The notes beneath the pieces were generated by a model that had not been told where the DNA came from, ran no database searches, and saw nothing but the letters and a program-made list of their open reading frames with translations. Positions 36,930-64,000 of a DNA stretch of 64,000 nucleotides are shown piece after piece (position 1 is the first letter of the stretch; each line of letters starts with the position of its first letter). This DNA is from Anisus vortex (lineage: Eukaryota > Mollusca > Gastropoda > Planorbidae), in assembly GCA_949126835.1 (NCBI GenBank), contig OX421495.1, positions 28,459,721 through 28,523,720 on the forward strand. The letters are read 5' to 3'. Both the position numbers and the translations under genes were made by a program.

Positions 36930-37924
36930 ATGGTTTATACAAAAATACTTGCGCTATAGTAAACGTTTCTACTGGAAATGATCCTATTTATACACCGATC
37001 ATTTATCGGGATTGTACTGTAGTTAATGGACCATATCACTTCAACTCAGACCCATTCAACCCCCCCAACAGATATTACAAGTTTAGTCTAAAGTAAGTAG
37101 TCCATGTATCGGCCGTCATCTGTGCAACTTGTGCATTCCAACTTCCAACAAGGAAATATCACAGGTGTATTCTCAGTAGTTGTATCACGTTTTCTTTTGT
37201 TTCTTCTACTTTTTAAACGCGAGAAGCTAGTCTTTTTTTTTATTTTTAGTCTCATATATTTGTCCACGTTAGTAACTTAGCCTATATGATAGAACCTGGC
37301 TTTAAAAAAAAAATCATATTGCAGTGCTGTTGGCAATGTTACCTTATTTGTTTAGAGAAGATTGAAGTGATTGTAATATTTTATTTTCTCAAAGGGACGT
37401 GCTTATTGACATCAATTGTGTTTTTATAGCTAGATCGTATTATTGAAAGTTGTAGTCTTTGTTTTGTGTGTGTATACCAATATAACATTCACTAAATGAA
37501 TCAACTATCAATTGGGTCTATAACACAGGTAAGATGTCTGAAATGTCAATAATTTAGTATTTAGTACTAATAGACATAGTGCGAGAATGGGAAAATGTGG
37601 CTCTTAGTTAAGTGTAGCTCCAATTACTTTATGGATATATTATTTATTAGTCTATAGATTTTGTTATATTAACTTTCAATATTATTTTTATTGTAATGAA
37701 TTAGTTCTGAATTTATGTTTCGTCGTGTAGGCCTAAGACTAAGTTACTTTTAAGTGGTAAAACTTGTCTGAAACGGATGACTAACCTTATCAATTCAATG
37801 AACTTTGAATATGTGTGTATTATGCTATGTAACTATGGTACCGGTATGGATATTAAAAATAGAGGACAAAAAAACTAACTTGACAATTGACCTATGTGTG
37901 CCAGTTACTGTATTGGTGTGTGGA

Positions 37925-38002
37925 GTATCTTTTCTTTTTTTCTCTCTTTCTCTCCCTCTTTCTTTGTTTCTCTCACTCTCTCTCTCTTTCTCCGTCTCAC
38001 AC
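37925..38002. repeat. CT-rich microsatellite
   Basis: A tract of CTCTCTTTCTCTCCC words with variable T runs. The counterpart in copy B is at 45350-45416. Confidence 0.9.
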
Positions 38003-38251
38003 AGATTGTCAACTATAATTATTAAGAATGTTTTATACAAGCGCACACTATAATTAACATCAACATCTTTCAAACACAATGTCCCATATTGAAAGCAAAG
38101 ACCTTGTTAAATCTGTGTATGGAAGTGTTACGTAACTCGCCTTGTGGTGACACCAAGAGGTTTTTGTTATACCGTAGTGTCATTCATTCACTGTATCAGA
38201 TGTGGCTTTGTAGCACCAGATGATAGCTGTTGAGTATAAATGGGACACACA

Positions 38252-38335
38252 ACTCGTCTACAAACTTTCGTCTACGAGACATTTCGTGTACAGACATTAC
38301 CAGTACAACTCGTCTTGCGACACTGCGTCTATAGG
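38252..38335 (+). repeat. CGTCTA-motif remnant, copy A
   Basis: It contains ACAACTCGTCTACAAACTTT, CGTCTACGAGACATTTCGTG and CTGCGTCTATAGG. The copy B counterpart is at 45655-45742, with several motifs mutated. Confidence 0.8.
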
Positions 38336-38537
38336 CTCTATAGTCCAGAGCGTAACGTATTAGAAGTGAGCCGTGGGGGGGGGGGGGGGGGCACAACAAA
38401 GCTCTGTCCGGGCTCCAGCCACCCCACGACATAACATAGGCGTGGCTTGCATGTAACAGGGAAGGTTTCCGCAACCCAGCTTATTGTTCACAGTGGTTCC
38501 CCTAGGATCATCGTGGTGGCTCGCCCTGCTATGTCCC

Positions 38538-39030
38538 CCGGTAGAACAACTCCTATACTATAGGTAGGCCTACAGTCATCCAGGCACCGGTAGCACAACT
38601 CCTATACTATAGGCAGGCCTACAGTCATCCAGGCACCGGTAGCACAACTCCTATACTATAGGCAGGCCTACAGTCATCCAGGCACCGGTAGAACAACTCC
38701 TATACTATAGGCAGGCCTACAGTCATCCAGGCACCGGTAGCACAACTCCTATACTATAGGCAGGCCTACAGTCATCCAGGCACCGGTAGCACAACTCCTA
38801 TACTATAGGCAGGCCTACAGTCATCCAGGCACCGGTAGCACAACCCCTATACTATAGGCAGGCCTACAGTCATCCAGGCACCGGTAGCACAACTCCTATA
38901 CTATAGGCAGGCCTACAGTCATCCAGGCACCGGTAGCACAACTCCTATACTATAGGCAGGCCTACAGTCATCCAGGCACCGGTAGCACAACTCCTATACT
39001 ATAGGTAGGCCTACAGTCATCCAGGCACCG
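38538..39030. repeat. 49-bp minisatellite, ~10 copies
   Basis: The unit contains ACCGGTAGCACAACTCCTAT and GGCCTACAGTCATCCAGGC. The first and last copies have TAGGTAGGCCTAC where inner copies have TAGGCAGGCCTAC. Units are otherwise nearly identical, so expansion was recent. Confidence 0.95.
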
Positions 39031-39242
39031 GGAGGGTCTTCGAGACGGGTTAGCAAGTCCTTTATATCTCCTCACTGGGGCCGCAGGCCTACCCGATGCA
39101 ATGGATAGCGGGTACACCCAGAGCCGCTGTGCGAGCTGTCTCCCATGAGTTCGCCCGCCGGTGTAATCTTAATGTGATGGTGTAATCTTAATGTGATCGT
39201 ATCGGCGGTATACACACTTCGCCAACTTTGAGGCCCATGGGT

Positions 39243-39430
39243 ACAGAAGTGACAGTTCGTCTACCAGACAATTCGTCTATCGTGACAGTTTGTCTACACG
39301 AGATTATTGGTCAACCACAACGGTTGTTCTGCCAGGCAATTCGTCGTCTTTCAGAATATTCGTCTACCTCGACATTTCGTCTTCCGTACATTTCGTCTTC
39401 AATAGGCCTACATTTCGTCTACCCTGGGCA
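39243..39430 (+). repeat. CGTCTA-motif array, diverged
   Basis: About ten CGTCTA or CGTCTTC motifs at 15-20 bp spacing, with GGTCAACCACAACGG inside. It is less regular than the arrays at 14938 and 31930. Confidence 0.75.
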
Positions 39431-40701
39431 CGCTTTTCATTCACTAACCATCTTGTCTAAAAGTAACCCTGGCTTTGATCAGGCTTTGAACAGTCCCAAC
39501 TATTTTACACGTTTCTTTCAAAAGTGTGATCAGGAAGTCACACTATTTGCCTTAACTCGTACTTGTCTAGCGGCACCGAAACGTCACGTACAGTGCCCTC
39601 ACATGGGGGTGGGGGGGGGGGGATGAGATAGCTATATGCCCGGGAGCGACACTCCTAGGGGCGGCAAATATAGTTTAAATATAGCACTAAACAAAGCAGT
39701 TATAGTATACAAGGGGACGTCGCTGAAACTTTTGCCATGGGGTGCTACATAGGCTTGTACGGGCTCTGGTCACGTAGCCTGCCGACCTAGACCTTCAGTT
39801 ATCCTCCCTAACTAGCTCACTCTGTGCTTCTTGCTAAAAACAACTCACGATACATTTCTTACTATTGAAACAGATGCTCTGTGAAGTTTAAACTCTGTGT
39901 CTTTATCTCTGGACTTGTTTGCTTATCCAGCACATTGGATAAGAGACCAATATCAGGCCTTGTATTACTGCAGCAGCTGGCCAGCTTGAGCAATTATTGA
40001 CATTTTACTTAAACGACTCTACTCTAGGCTATTAAATTATCGTTAAGAATAAGCTGATTTGGTAAAGGCTATGAACAAATCCATTCTAATCAATGTGTGT
40101 GGCCAGGAGAACCTACGTGACATGCACTGGTCATTGAATAAGATCAACATTATAGGCCGACTGTAATATTTTAGGTCATTAAATAAGTTCAACAATTTAC
40201 CTGTAATATTTTGTGCTACATCTCTGAGAAAAAGGCCTTGAGTAAGTTCAACATTTTACCTTTAACATTATAAGCTACATGTCTGGGAACAAGGCATTGA
40301 ATAAGTTCAACATTTTACCTGTAATATTTTGAGATAGGCCTACATTTCTGGGGAAATATGAAGATAAAACTTGGCATTGTTAGTATTGTAATAAAAAAAT
40401 CCGCCCCCTTCCAACATCTTGCTGTCGCCAAAGTGCGATTTTATTTTTGTTTTTGAATGATATTATTTGTAGGCCCTATTTCTATTAGCAAAGAATAAAA
40501 CTTCGTATAAGCTTATTTTGGATCAAAATATCATTAAATATAGCCAACTATCCCGCTTCTCCCCCGCATTGTTTAATTAAAGATAGCTTTGAGATAGCTT
40601 AATTTTTTCAATCCGACACATTGTGAGCACTTTGGAAATATTTACATACTAATACTACTACTCAGTTGTTGTCATACATATTCTAATGTGTTGTTGGTTA
40701 T

Positions 40702-42936
40702 GTGAAGTTGACCATATACCGTACTTCCCTAATGTGAAGTTGACCATATACCGTACTTCCCTAATGTGAAGTTGACCATATACCGTACTTCCCTAATGTG
40801 AAGTTGACCATATATCGTACTTCCCTAATGTGAAGTTGACAATATACCGTACTTCCCTAATGTGAAGTTGACCATATACCGTACTTCCCTAATGTGAAGT
40901 TGACCATATACCGTACTTCCCTAATGTGAAGTTGACCATATACCGTACTTCCCTAATGTGTAGTTGACAATATACCGTACTTCCCTAATGTGAGGTTGAC
41001 CATATACCGTACTTCCCTAATGTGAAGTTGACCATATACCATACTTCCCTAATGTGAAGTTGACCATATATCGTACTTCCCTAATGTGAAGTTGACAATA
41101 TACCGTACTTCCCTAATGTGAATTTGACCATATACCGTACTTCCCTAATGTGAAGTTGACCATATACCGTACTTCCCTAATGTGAAGTTGACAATATACC
41201 GTACTTCCCTAATGTGAAGTTGACCATATACCGTACTTCCCTAATGTGTAGTTGACAATATACCGTACTTCCCTAATGTGAGGTTGACCATATACCGTAA
41301 TTCCCTAATGTGAAGTTGACCATATACCGTACTTCCCTAATGTGAAGTTGACCATATACCGTACTTCCCTAATGTGAAGTTGACCATATACCGTACTTCC
41401 CTAATGTGAAGTTGACCATATACCGTACTTCCCTTATGTGAAGTTGACAATATACCGTACTTCCCTAATGTGAAGTTGACCATATACCGTACTTCCCTAA
41501 TGTGAAGTTGACAATATAGGCTACCGTAATTCCCTAATGTGAAGTTGACAATATACCGTACTTCCCTAATGTGAAGTCGACAATATACCGTACTTCCCTA
41601 ATGTGAAGTTGACAATATACCGTACTTCCCTAATGTGAAGTTCACAATATACCATACTTCCCTAATGTGAAGTTGACAATATACCGTACTTCCCTAATGT
41701 GAAGTTCACAATATACCATACTTCCCTAATGTGAAGTTGACAATATACCATACTTCCCTAATGTGAAGTTCACAATATACCATACTTCCCTAATGTGAAG
41801 TTCACAATATACCGTACTTCCCTGATGTGAAGTTGACAATATACCATACTTCCCTAATGTGAAGTTCACAATATACCATACTTCACTAATGTGAAGTTGA
41901 CAATATACCGTACTTCCCTAATGTGAAGTTGACAATATACCGACCGTACTTCCCTAATGTGAAGTTGACAATATACCATACTTCCCTAATGTGAAGTTGA
42001 CAATATACCGTACTTCCCTAATGTGAAGTTCACAATATACCATACTTCCCTAATGTGAAGTTCACAATATACCATACTTCCCTAATGTGAAGTTGACAAT
42101 ATACCGTACTTCCCTTATGTGAAGTTCACAATATACCATACTTCCCTAATGTGAAGTTGACAATATACCGTACTTCCCTAATGTAAAGTTCACCATATAC
42201 CATACTTCCCTAATGTGAAGTTGACAATATACCGTACTTCCCTAATGTGAAGTTCACAATATACCATACTTCCCTAATGTGAAGTTGACAATATACCGTA
42301 CTTCCCTAATGTAAAGTTCACCATATACCATACTTCCCTAATGTGAAGTTGACAATATACCGTACTTCCCTAATGTGAAGTTGACAATATACCATACTTT
42401 CCTAATGTGAAGTTCACAATATACCGTACTTCCCTAATGTGAAGTTCACCATATACCATACTTCCCTAATGTGAAGTTGACAATATACCGTACTTCCCTA
42501 ATGTGAAGTTGACAATATACCATACTTCCCTAATGTGAAGTTCACAATATACCGTACTTCCCTAATGTGAAGTTCACCATATACCATACTTCCCTAATGT
42601 GAAGTTGACAATATACCGTACTTCCCTAATGTAAAGTTGACAATATACCGTACTTCCCTAATGTGAAGTTCACAATATACCATACTTCCCTAATGTGAAG
42701 TTGACAATATACCGTACTTCCCTAATGTGAAGTTCACCATATACCATACTTCCCTAATGTGAAGTTGACAATATACCGTACTTCCCTAATGTGAAGTTGA
42801 CAATATACCATACTTCCCTAATGTGAAGTTCACAATATACCGTACTTCCCTAATGTGAAGTTCACCATATACCATACTTCCCTAATGTGAAGTTGACAAT
42901 ATACCGTACTTCCCTAATGTGAAGTTGACAATATAC
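40702..42936. repeat. 32-bp minisatellite, expanded allele (~70 copies), copy B
   Basis: The left part (to about 41510) is mostly the GACCATATACCGTAC type, with GACAATATA units interspersed. The right part alternates GTTGACAATATACCGT, GTTCACAATATACCAT and GTTCACCATATACCAT. In the right part GTTCACC units recur at 42188, 42316, 42444, 42572, 42732 and 42860, mostly 128 bp apart, so there is a four-unit higher-order repeat. One unit (41517) has the GGCTA insertion. Confidence 0.95.
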
Positions 42937-43290
42937 TTGTCCACCTCTAATGACTTATCGACATACAAAAGGACATTCGGATAAGTTGATAGACCAAACC
43001 AATTTGTCCCCATACAATTTGAATGCTCGCTCGTAGTGATGTGTAATAACTTGTACGTGCTGTGGGAATCCGGGTTACTTTACATGCGTATGATTTTATC
43101 ACCACAGTCTTATCAGCAATCTCGTGGCTGCTTTAGACTTGAATTAAAATATGTTAATGTCAGCACAGTGCAGATTGTCCTTGGGAAATGTGTTGATAGT
43201 TTCTTAACTCGAAAATACTTTTTTTTTCTTTTGTCACATTCACATTTAAACTATGGTCTCGAAAGAGAAACTTTAACTTGTAGCCTATGG

Positions 43291-43500
43291 CAGGGGTTGG
43301 CGATCTTTTGATTATAACGTGCCAAAGTAGGATTTCTAATTTATTCAGCGTGCGAACAGACTAAAAGTCACCCTGCTCTACCACTCAATTTATTGTAGAA
43401 GTAACTTGAATTTCCTTTTTAGGGGTCTTCTGCGTGCCATTGGAAATCGCTCTGTGTGCCAAGCCTGGCACACGTGCCATAGGTTGCCGACACCTGGGCT
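43291..43500. mobile_element. hAT-like MITE, ~210 bp, copy B
   Basis: The left end CAGGGGTTGGCGATC and right end GGTTGCCGACACCTG are inverted repeats, with flanks GCCTATGG and GGCTATGG. It is the paralogue of 36720-36929. Short open frames through it are chance. Confidence 0.85.
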
Positions 43501-44384
43501 ATGGTTTATACAAAAATACTTGCGTTATAGTAAACGTTTCTACTGGAAATGAGCCTACACATTCACCGAACATTTATCGGGATTGTACTGTAGTTATTGG
43601 ACTATATATATATCACCCAAACTCAAACACATTCACTTTCACTCAACCACCCAACAGATACTACAAGTTTAGTCTAAAGTAAGTAGTCCATTTATCTGCC
43701 GTCATCTGTGCAACTTGTGCATTCCAACAAGGAAATATCCCAGGTGTATTCTCAGTAGTTGTATCACGTTTTCTTTTGTTTCTTCTACTTTTAAACTAAA
43801 AAAGCTAGTCATTTTTGTTTTTCATTCTCATATTTGTCCACGTAAGTAACATAGCCTATAGATCTATAATAGAACCTGGCTTAAAAAACAATCATGCTGC
43901 AGTGCTGTTGGCAATGTTACCCTAATTGTTTTGAGAAGATTGAAGTGATTGTAATATTTTATTTTCCCAAAGAAATGTGCTTATTGACATCGGTTGTGAT
44001 TTTATAGCAAGATCGTATTGTTGAAAGTGGTAGTCTTTGTTTTGTGTGTGTATACCAATATAACATTCACTAAATGAATTACATATTAATTGGGTCTATA
44101 ACACAGGTGAGATGTTTGAAATGTCAAATACATTTTTTTACTAATAGACAAAGTTCAAGAATGGGAAAATGTGCCTTTAAGTTAAGTGTGGCTCCAATTA
44201 CTTAATGGATATATTATTTATTATAAATTTTGTTATATTTGCTTTCAATATTTTTTTATTATAATAAATTAGTTCTGAATTTTTTTTTCGGCGTGTAGAC
44301 TTAGGTTTCCTTTTAGTGGTAAAACTTGTGTGAAACAGATGACTAACCTTATCAATTCAATGAACTTTGAATATGTGTGTTCAA

Positions 44385-45243
44385 ACACTTAACATGCCAA
44401 TTTCGACTATAGTCAAATTTACAAAACACTTTCTGTATGCCAATTTCGACTTCAGTCGAAAATCATAGTGGTCTTAAAAATTGGATCAAAACCATAACCG
44501 AATAATCAATGGTATAGAGTTTCGATATTGTATCATGACTATCTTAACCCCAATCACCAGTATTTTTGGTATTATTATTTGTATGCGTCTTTTATCGAAC
44601 CGTCGGTTATAACTCAAACAGTAATGAAGGAATTACTTTGACTAGAACCAAACGTTATTCACACATGAGAATCAAACATAAACAGTATGATAGATAAGGT
44701 AAGAGCACGCTACTCTTCGACGGACTAATTCTATGACATCACAGGCACATATGACGCGTTTTGACTATGACTATGATGTTTAAATATTCTAACCAGTTTT
44801 GGTGAAGTGACAGAAATTTGACAAAAATCGTTTTACAATTCATTGGCAAAACAAGGGGGAAGCTGAAATAAAAATTTCTTTTTTTATTTTAGAAATTATT
44901 TTTTTCTTAGTGTGGTCTACTAGCTATGTTTATATGCTGTAATAGTGCACTCATATTTGCCGATGTTCTCAAAGAAGAACAAAAAAAGACACAAGTACAT
45001 ATTTTTTATAAATGTCTTAAATTCAAGATGGCGCCATGTTCATGTGACACCAATATGCATGAATACTTTTTTTTTAGGTAAGGTTTTATGTTTTACATAT
45101 ATCGTGAAGATTTCATGCTTCCACAATAGTTCATTAATTTTTTTTACATTTTTTAACTCCAAACATTAATTTTGTGAAATTACCCCAAAACAAGTTGGCA
45201 GTGCAGCACATATTACGTAAAAAACCTTTGGCATGTTAAGTGT
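44385..45243. mobile_element. 859-bp element with perfect 16-bp terminal inverted repeats, only in copy B
   Basis: It starts ACACTTAACATGCCAA and ends with the exact inverted repeat TTGGCATGTTAAGTGT. Copy A at about 37815 is uninterrupted (TGTGTGTATTATGCTATGTA), giving an empty site. A second inward motif GCCAATTTCGAC is repeated at 44397 and 44440. No open frame of note. The superfamily was not assigned; the target duplication is short or unclear. Confidence 0.85.
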
Positions 45244-45654
45244 TATTGCTATGTAACTACGGTATGGATCTTTAAACTAGAGGAAAAAAACTAACTTGAC
45301 AATAATACTGACCTATGTGCGCCAGTTGCTGTATAGGTGTGTAGTATCTTTTCTCTCTCTCTCAATCTCACTGTGTTTCTCTCTTTCCCTCTCTCTGTGT
45401 TGCTCTCTACTGTCTCACACAGAATGGCAACTGTAATTATGCAGAATGTAAGCCTATTATATAAGCGCACTCTTTTAAAATGAACATTTTTCAAACACAA
45501 TGTCTCGTATTGAAAACAAAGGCCTTGTATGGAAGTGTTACGTAACTCGCCGTGTAGTGAAACCAAGGGCTTTTTGTTATACTGTAGTGTCACTCATTCA
45601 CTGTATTCACTGTAGCACCAGATGATAGCTGTTGAGTATAAATGGGACACACGA

Positions 45655-45742
45655 CAACTCCTCTACAAAGTTTTGTCTACGAGACATTTTGTGTACAGAC
45701 ATTACCAGTACAACTGGTCTTGTGACACTGCGTCTATAGGCT
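45655..45742 (+). repeat. CGTCTA-motif remnant, copy B
   Basis: Counterpart of 38252-38335, with motifs eroded to TTGTCTACGAGA and CTGCGTCTATAGG. Confidence 0.75.
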
Positions 45743-45769
45743 CTATAGTCCAGGGCATAACCTATATCT

Positions 45770-46010
45770 TAATAAATTTATAGCACAATTTGCTTAATTT
45801 TAAACAAAATCTGCACAAAACACATTTTTAATTTAAGTAATTTCTAAAAATATATATAGTTTTAAAATTTTACAGCTATAAGTTTTATTAAGGTATTCAA
45901 TATTACATGTCAACAATAATCTAAAAAATGACCATTTTTTTCACATTATTTTGCATTTATTGAAAAATCAGTTTTGCAGACTTCTGTACCGGCTCATGGG
46001 TAGCATCCCA
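45770..46010. mobile_element. MITE copy 3 (partial, TGTGATGCAACCCC family)
   Basis: GCTATAAGTTTTATTAAGGT, TTTTGCATTTATTGAAAAAT and CAGACTTCTGTACCGG match the right half of the MITE at 4895-5500. The left half is absent. Confidence 0.65.
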
Positions 46011-46017
46011 AATGAAC

Positions 46018-46070
46018 ATTATGTTGCTCCATTATGTTGCTCCATTATGTTGCTCCATTATGTTGCATCC
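46018..46070. repeat. 13-bp tandem repeat ATTATGTTGCTCC, 4 copies
   Basis: Four consecutive units, the last altered to ATTATGTTGCATCC. Confidence 0.85.
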
Positions 46071-47999
46071 ATTATGTTAGAAATGTCCTCATTTTTCAAT
46101 GTTTTCTTTAGAATATACTGTGAAATGATACTTGAATATTTTTCATTGCATGAATAGGCTAAAAAAGATTGTCATAGTATCAAAACACAAATTTCATTGG
46201 TGACCTACAATTTGAAAGATGTCTTTGTTAGAATGCAGTAGTACCTTAGTTTTCTAAATCACTTTATTTATCATATTATGATTTGTAAAGATTGTTCAAA
46301 TGTTAAATTACATTTCTTGAAAATTAACAATATAAACTAATGTGAAATATTGATATTGTTAACAGCAAACAGCAAAAAAGGCTTTTAAAAACGATAACTG
46401 CTGTCAATTTAGTAGCACTAGTAATGTTCAGTTTCCTTTACAAATAACTTTTAATACAAGGCCAAATGAAAAATTGACTTGCTGATATCAACGTATAATA
46501 TACTCTGTTATAAGATAAGATTACTTTATTAATCCAAACAAATGGAAATTTGACTTGATTACATAAATTACATCTTTCAGCATATTTAAAACAATATAAA
46601 AGAACCATTTGTACTCAAGCACAAAATAAGACATTCGCGCACACACTATCATAACATTCATCATACAAGTAAAAGTATCATTTATGAGTCAGCTGTATAT
46701 ACATGTAAATAGATGTTAATACTCGTTGATTTTATGCAACTACTAAACAATAAATTTAGTAATAGGCCTATAAATAAGTAATATTGTAAAATTTATGATT
46801 GAACACAAACACCATATTAACCTAATTTGTGTAATTGCGTGGTCATCAATATACCATCAAGTATGTCCCCTCCACCACCTTGCAGTTTAAGGTCTGTTTT
46901 GTTTGATCAATAATGTTTCACACTAGATCAATCTTAGATGATGTGACCATCCTCTAAGCGTACATCAAGGTGACTTCCAAAGTAGCTGTAAACTTTATTT
47001 AAACAATTGTAGCCCTTATGATTTTATCCTAGCCAAGATTGTATTTGATTATACATATATATATATATCCTGAGAAATGGGAGAACTAACAAGAATGTAT
47101 CAGACATTATTTCTTGATGATGTAAGACCTAAATGCATTTTTGTTGCAGAATATTACGTTTTATTTTTCTCACATATTATCAGGGAAAATATTTTGAAGA
47201 AACCTAAAGATATGCTTTTAGTGGTAGGAAAATTGACTTATAGACATTTAGTAAGAGTATGAGTAAGTGTAAGATTTTGAAAATTATTATTGTCTAAAAT
47301 ATTTTTGAAATGAATTTTCAGTGTGGTTTTGGTGTGAGGTTTAAAAACTGTAGAGAAACATTTTGTTTATACAAATTATTCATGTTTTTTAATATTTTAA
47401 TTATTTAGATTCATTTAAAAGCATAATTTAAAACTTATGTATACTGTTTAATCCACTTATTATTCCATTATTTAAAATATTTTGCTTTATTTTAATTTTT
47501 TCAAGTGATATTTATTTTAAATATTTTAAATTATTTTAAATTATTGTCTAGTTTTTTTTAAATATTAATTCACAAAATTATTTTAAAGTATTATGATGGT
47601 AAGAAAAATTTAATTAGAATTTATTATTTAGATGATTGGACCAACACATTTTTTGTGCATTTTTTCCCCTATTAAAGTGACATAAGTTTTATTTTTTTCT
47701 ATTTCTAAATAGTTTCTATTATAAACTATTATGAACATGTCAAAAATGCAATAAAACATAGATTTTACTTTTCTGTCTACAAATAGTTTGTAATGTGCAT
47801 TGATTTTTCAGAATTCTTAACATCTCCAATTGTTCCAATAGTTTTGTGTTATGTTCAACTGTGAAAAATAATTTAGCTAAGATTGCAACTTAAAAGCTGT
47901 TCTGAGTATAGCTACTAACACATTGAACTTTAAAAAAAAAGATTAAATAGTAGCTAATTAGAAACTATTTATTTTAGTGACATAACTTGTGTTTTTTAG
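46071..47999. other. AT-rich DNA upstream of the first UGP2 exon seen
   Basis: 46510-46680 is a dispersed repeat (TACTTTATTAATCCAAACAA, CGCGCACACACTATCATAA) that recurs in reverse at 59490-59640. 47057-47068 is a short TA run. A candidate first exon at 47077-47121 has an ATG and a GTAAGA donor but no sequence support. Confidence 0.45.

Positions 48000-64000
<16,001 letters not shown>

Larger units (their letters stand above)
34258..38353 (+). repeat. Segmental duplication, copy A
   Basis: The segment runs from GACCTAGGCCTTCAGTTATC to TCTATAGTCCAGAGCGTAAC and aligns colinearly with 39781-45763 at high identity by eye. It contains the short 32-bp array (35188-35758), a 560-bp segment missing from copy B (about 36103-36665), a hAT-like MITE and a CGTCTA remnant. 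No gene was recognised in it. Confidence 0.9.
38354..39780. other. Spacer between duplication copies: G-runs, 49-bp array, GC-rich stretch, CGTCTA array
   Basis: This stretch is more GC-rich than the surroundings, with a 19-G run at 38374 and another at 39606. 39030-39230 is GC-rich and unique, with a short GGTGTAATCTTAATGTGAT direct repeat at 39160-39200. No gene was recognised. Confidence 0.6.
39781..45763 (+). repeat. Segmental duplication, copy B
   Basis: This segment is colinear with 34258-38353. It is longer because of a 2.2-kb version of the 32-bp array and an 859-bp TIR element, and it lacks about 560 bp that copy A has. No intact gene was recognised in it. Confidence 0.9.

Noticed and set aside
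36863..37096. 77-codon frame, with its paralogue at 43434-43682 (82 codons)
   Set aside because: Both begin inside the hAT-like MITE and run into non-coding DNA. The two copies differ by frame-changing indels.
47077..47262. First coding exon of UGP2 (MGELTRMYQTLFLDD with GTAAGA donor)
   Set aside because: It is possible by phase but has no similarity to known N-termini and would need transcript data, so it is not listed as an exon.

Overview
The window is AT-rich invertebrate nuclear DNA. Genes are intron-rich with canonical GT-AG junctions, and the space between them is packed with minisatellites, MITE-like elements, SINE and LINE relics. A gastropod mollusc (possibly heterobranch) is my best guess from the repeat types. 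That is inference only; no species marker is visible.

Two protein-coding genes are supported, arranged divergently about 33 kb apart. On the minus strand, eight coding exons between 14736 and 2094 encode NDUFAF7, the mitochondrial complex I assembly methyltransferase. The C-terminal end is not seen and probably lies left of the window. On the plus strand, thirteen coding exons from 48000 to the right edge encode UTP-glucose-1-phosphate uridylyltransferase (UGP2). Its first coding exon and its C-terminal end are not seen. Every internal exon junction was checked for frame, and all join cleanly.

Layout: 1-14.7 kb is NDUFAF7, whose introns hold a 51-bp array at the window edge, a 70-bp SINE-derived array, a 40-bp AT-rich array, a roughly 4.3-kb array of 44-bp units, a 51-bp array, a ~1-kb TIR element and a LINE relic. 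14.7-34 kb is non-coding: CGTCTA-motif arrays, hAT-like elements (one with a perfect 8-bp target duplication and a LINE nested in it), SINE heads, LINE tails and a 42-bp array. 34.26-45.76 kb is a tandem segmental duplication (copy A 34258-38353, copy B 39781-45763) with a 32-bp minisatellite that is about four times longer in copy B, plus a TIR element found only in copy B. 45.8-48 kb is non-coding. 48-64 kb is UGP2, with a 5'-truncated LINE, small MITEs and 29-, 54- and 25-bp arrays in its introns.

Main points for a second look: (1) two NDUFAF7 intronic minisatellites have repeat units made of the exon 3' end plus the 5' splice site, so the gene carries about 100 tandem copies of one donor and about 9 of another; (2) the palindrome TAGGCCTA occurs at least 30 times, and tandem-repeat units show it arising by insertion of GGCCTA (or GGCTA) at a TA dinucleotide; (3) ordered CGTCTA arrays keep the same order of variant motifs at separate loci; (4) the duplication gives an empty-site comparison for an 859-bp transposon. 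I found no operon, CRISPR array or intact transposase.
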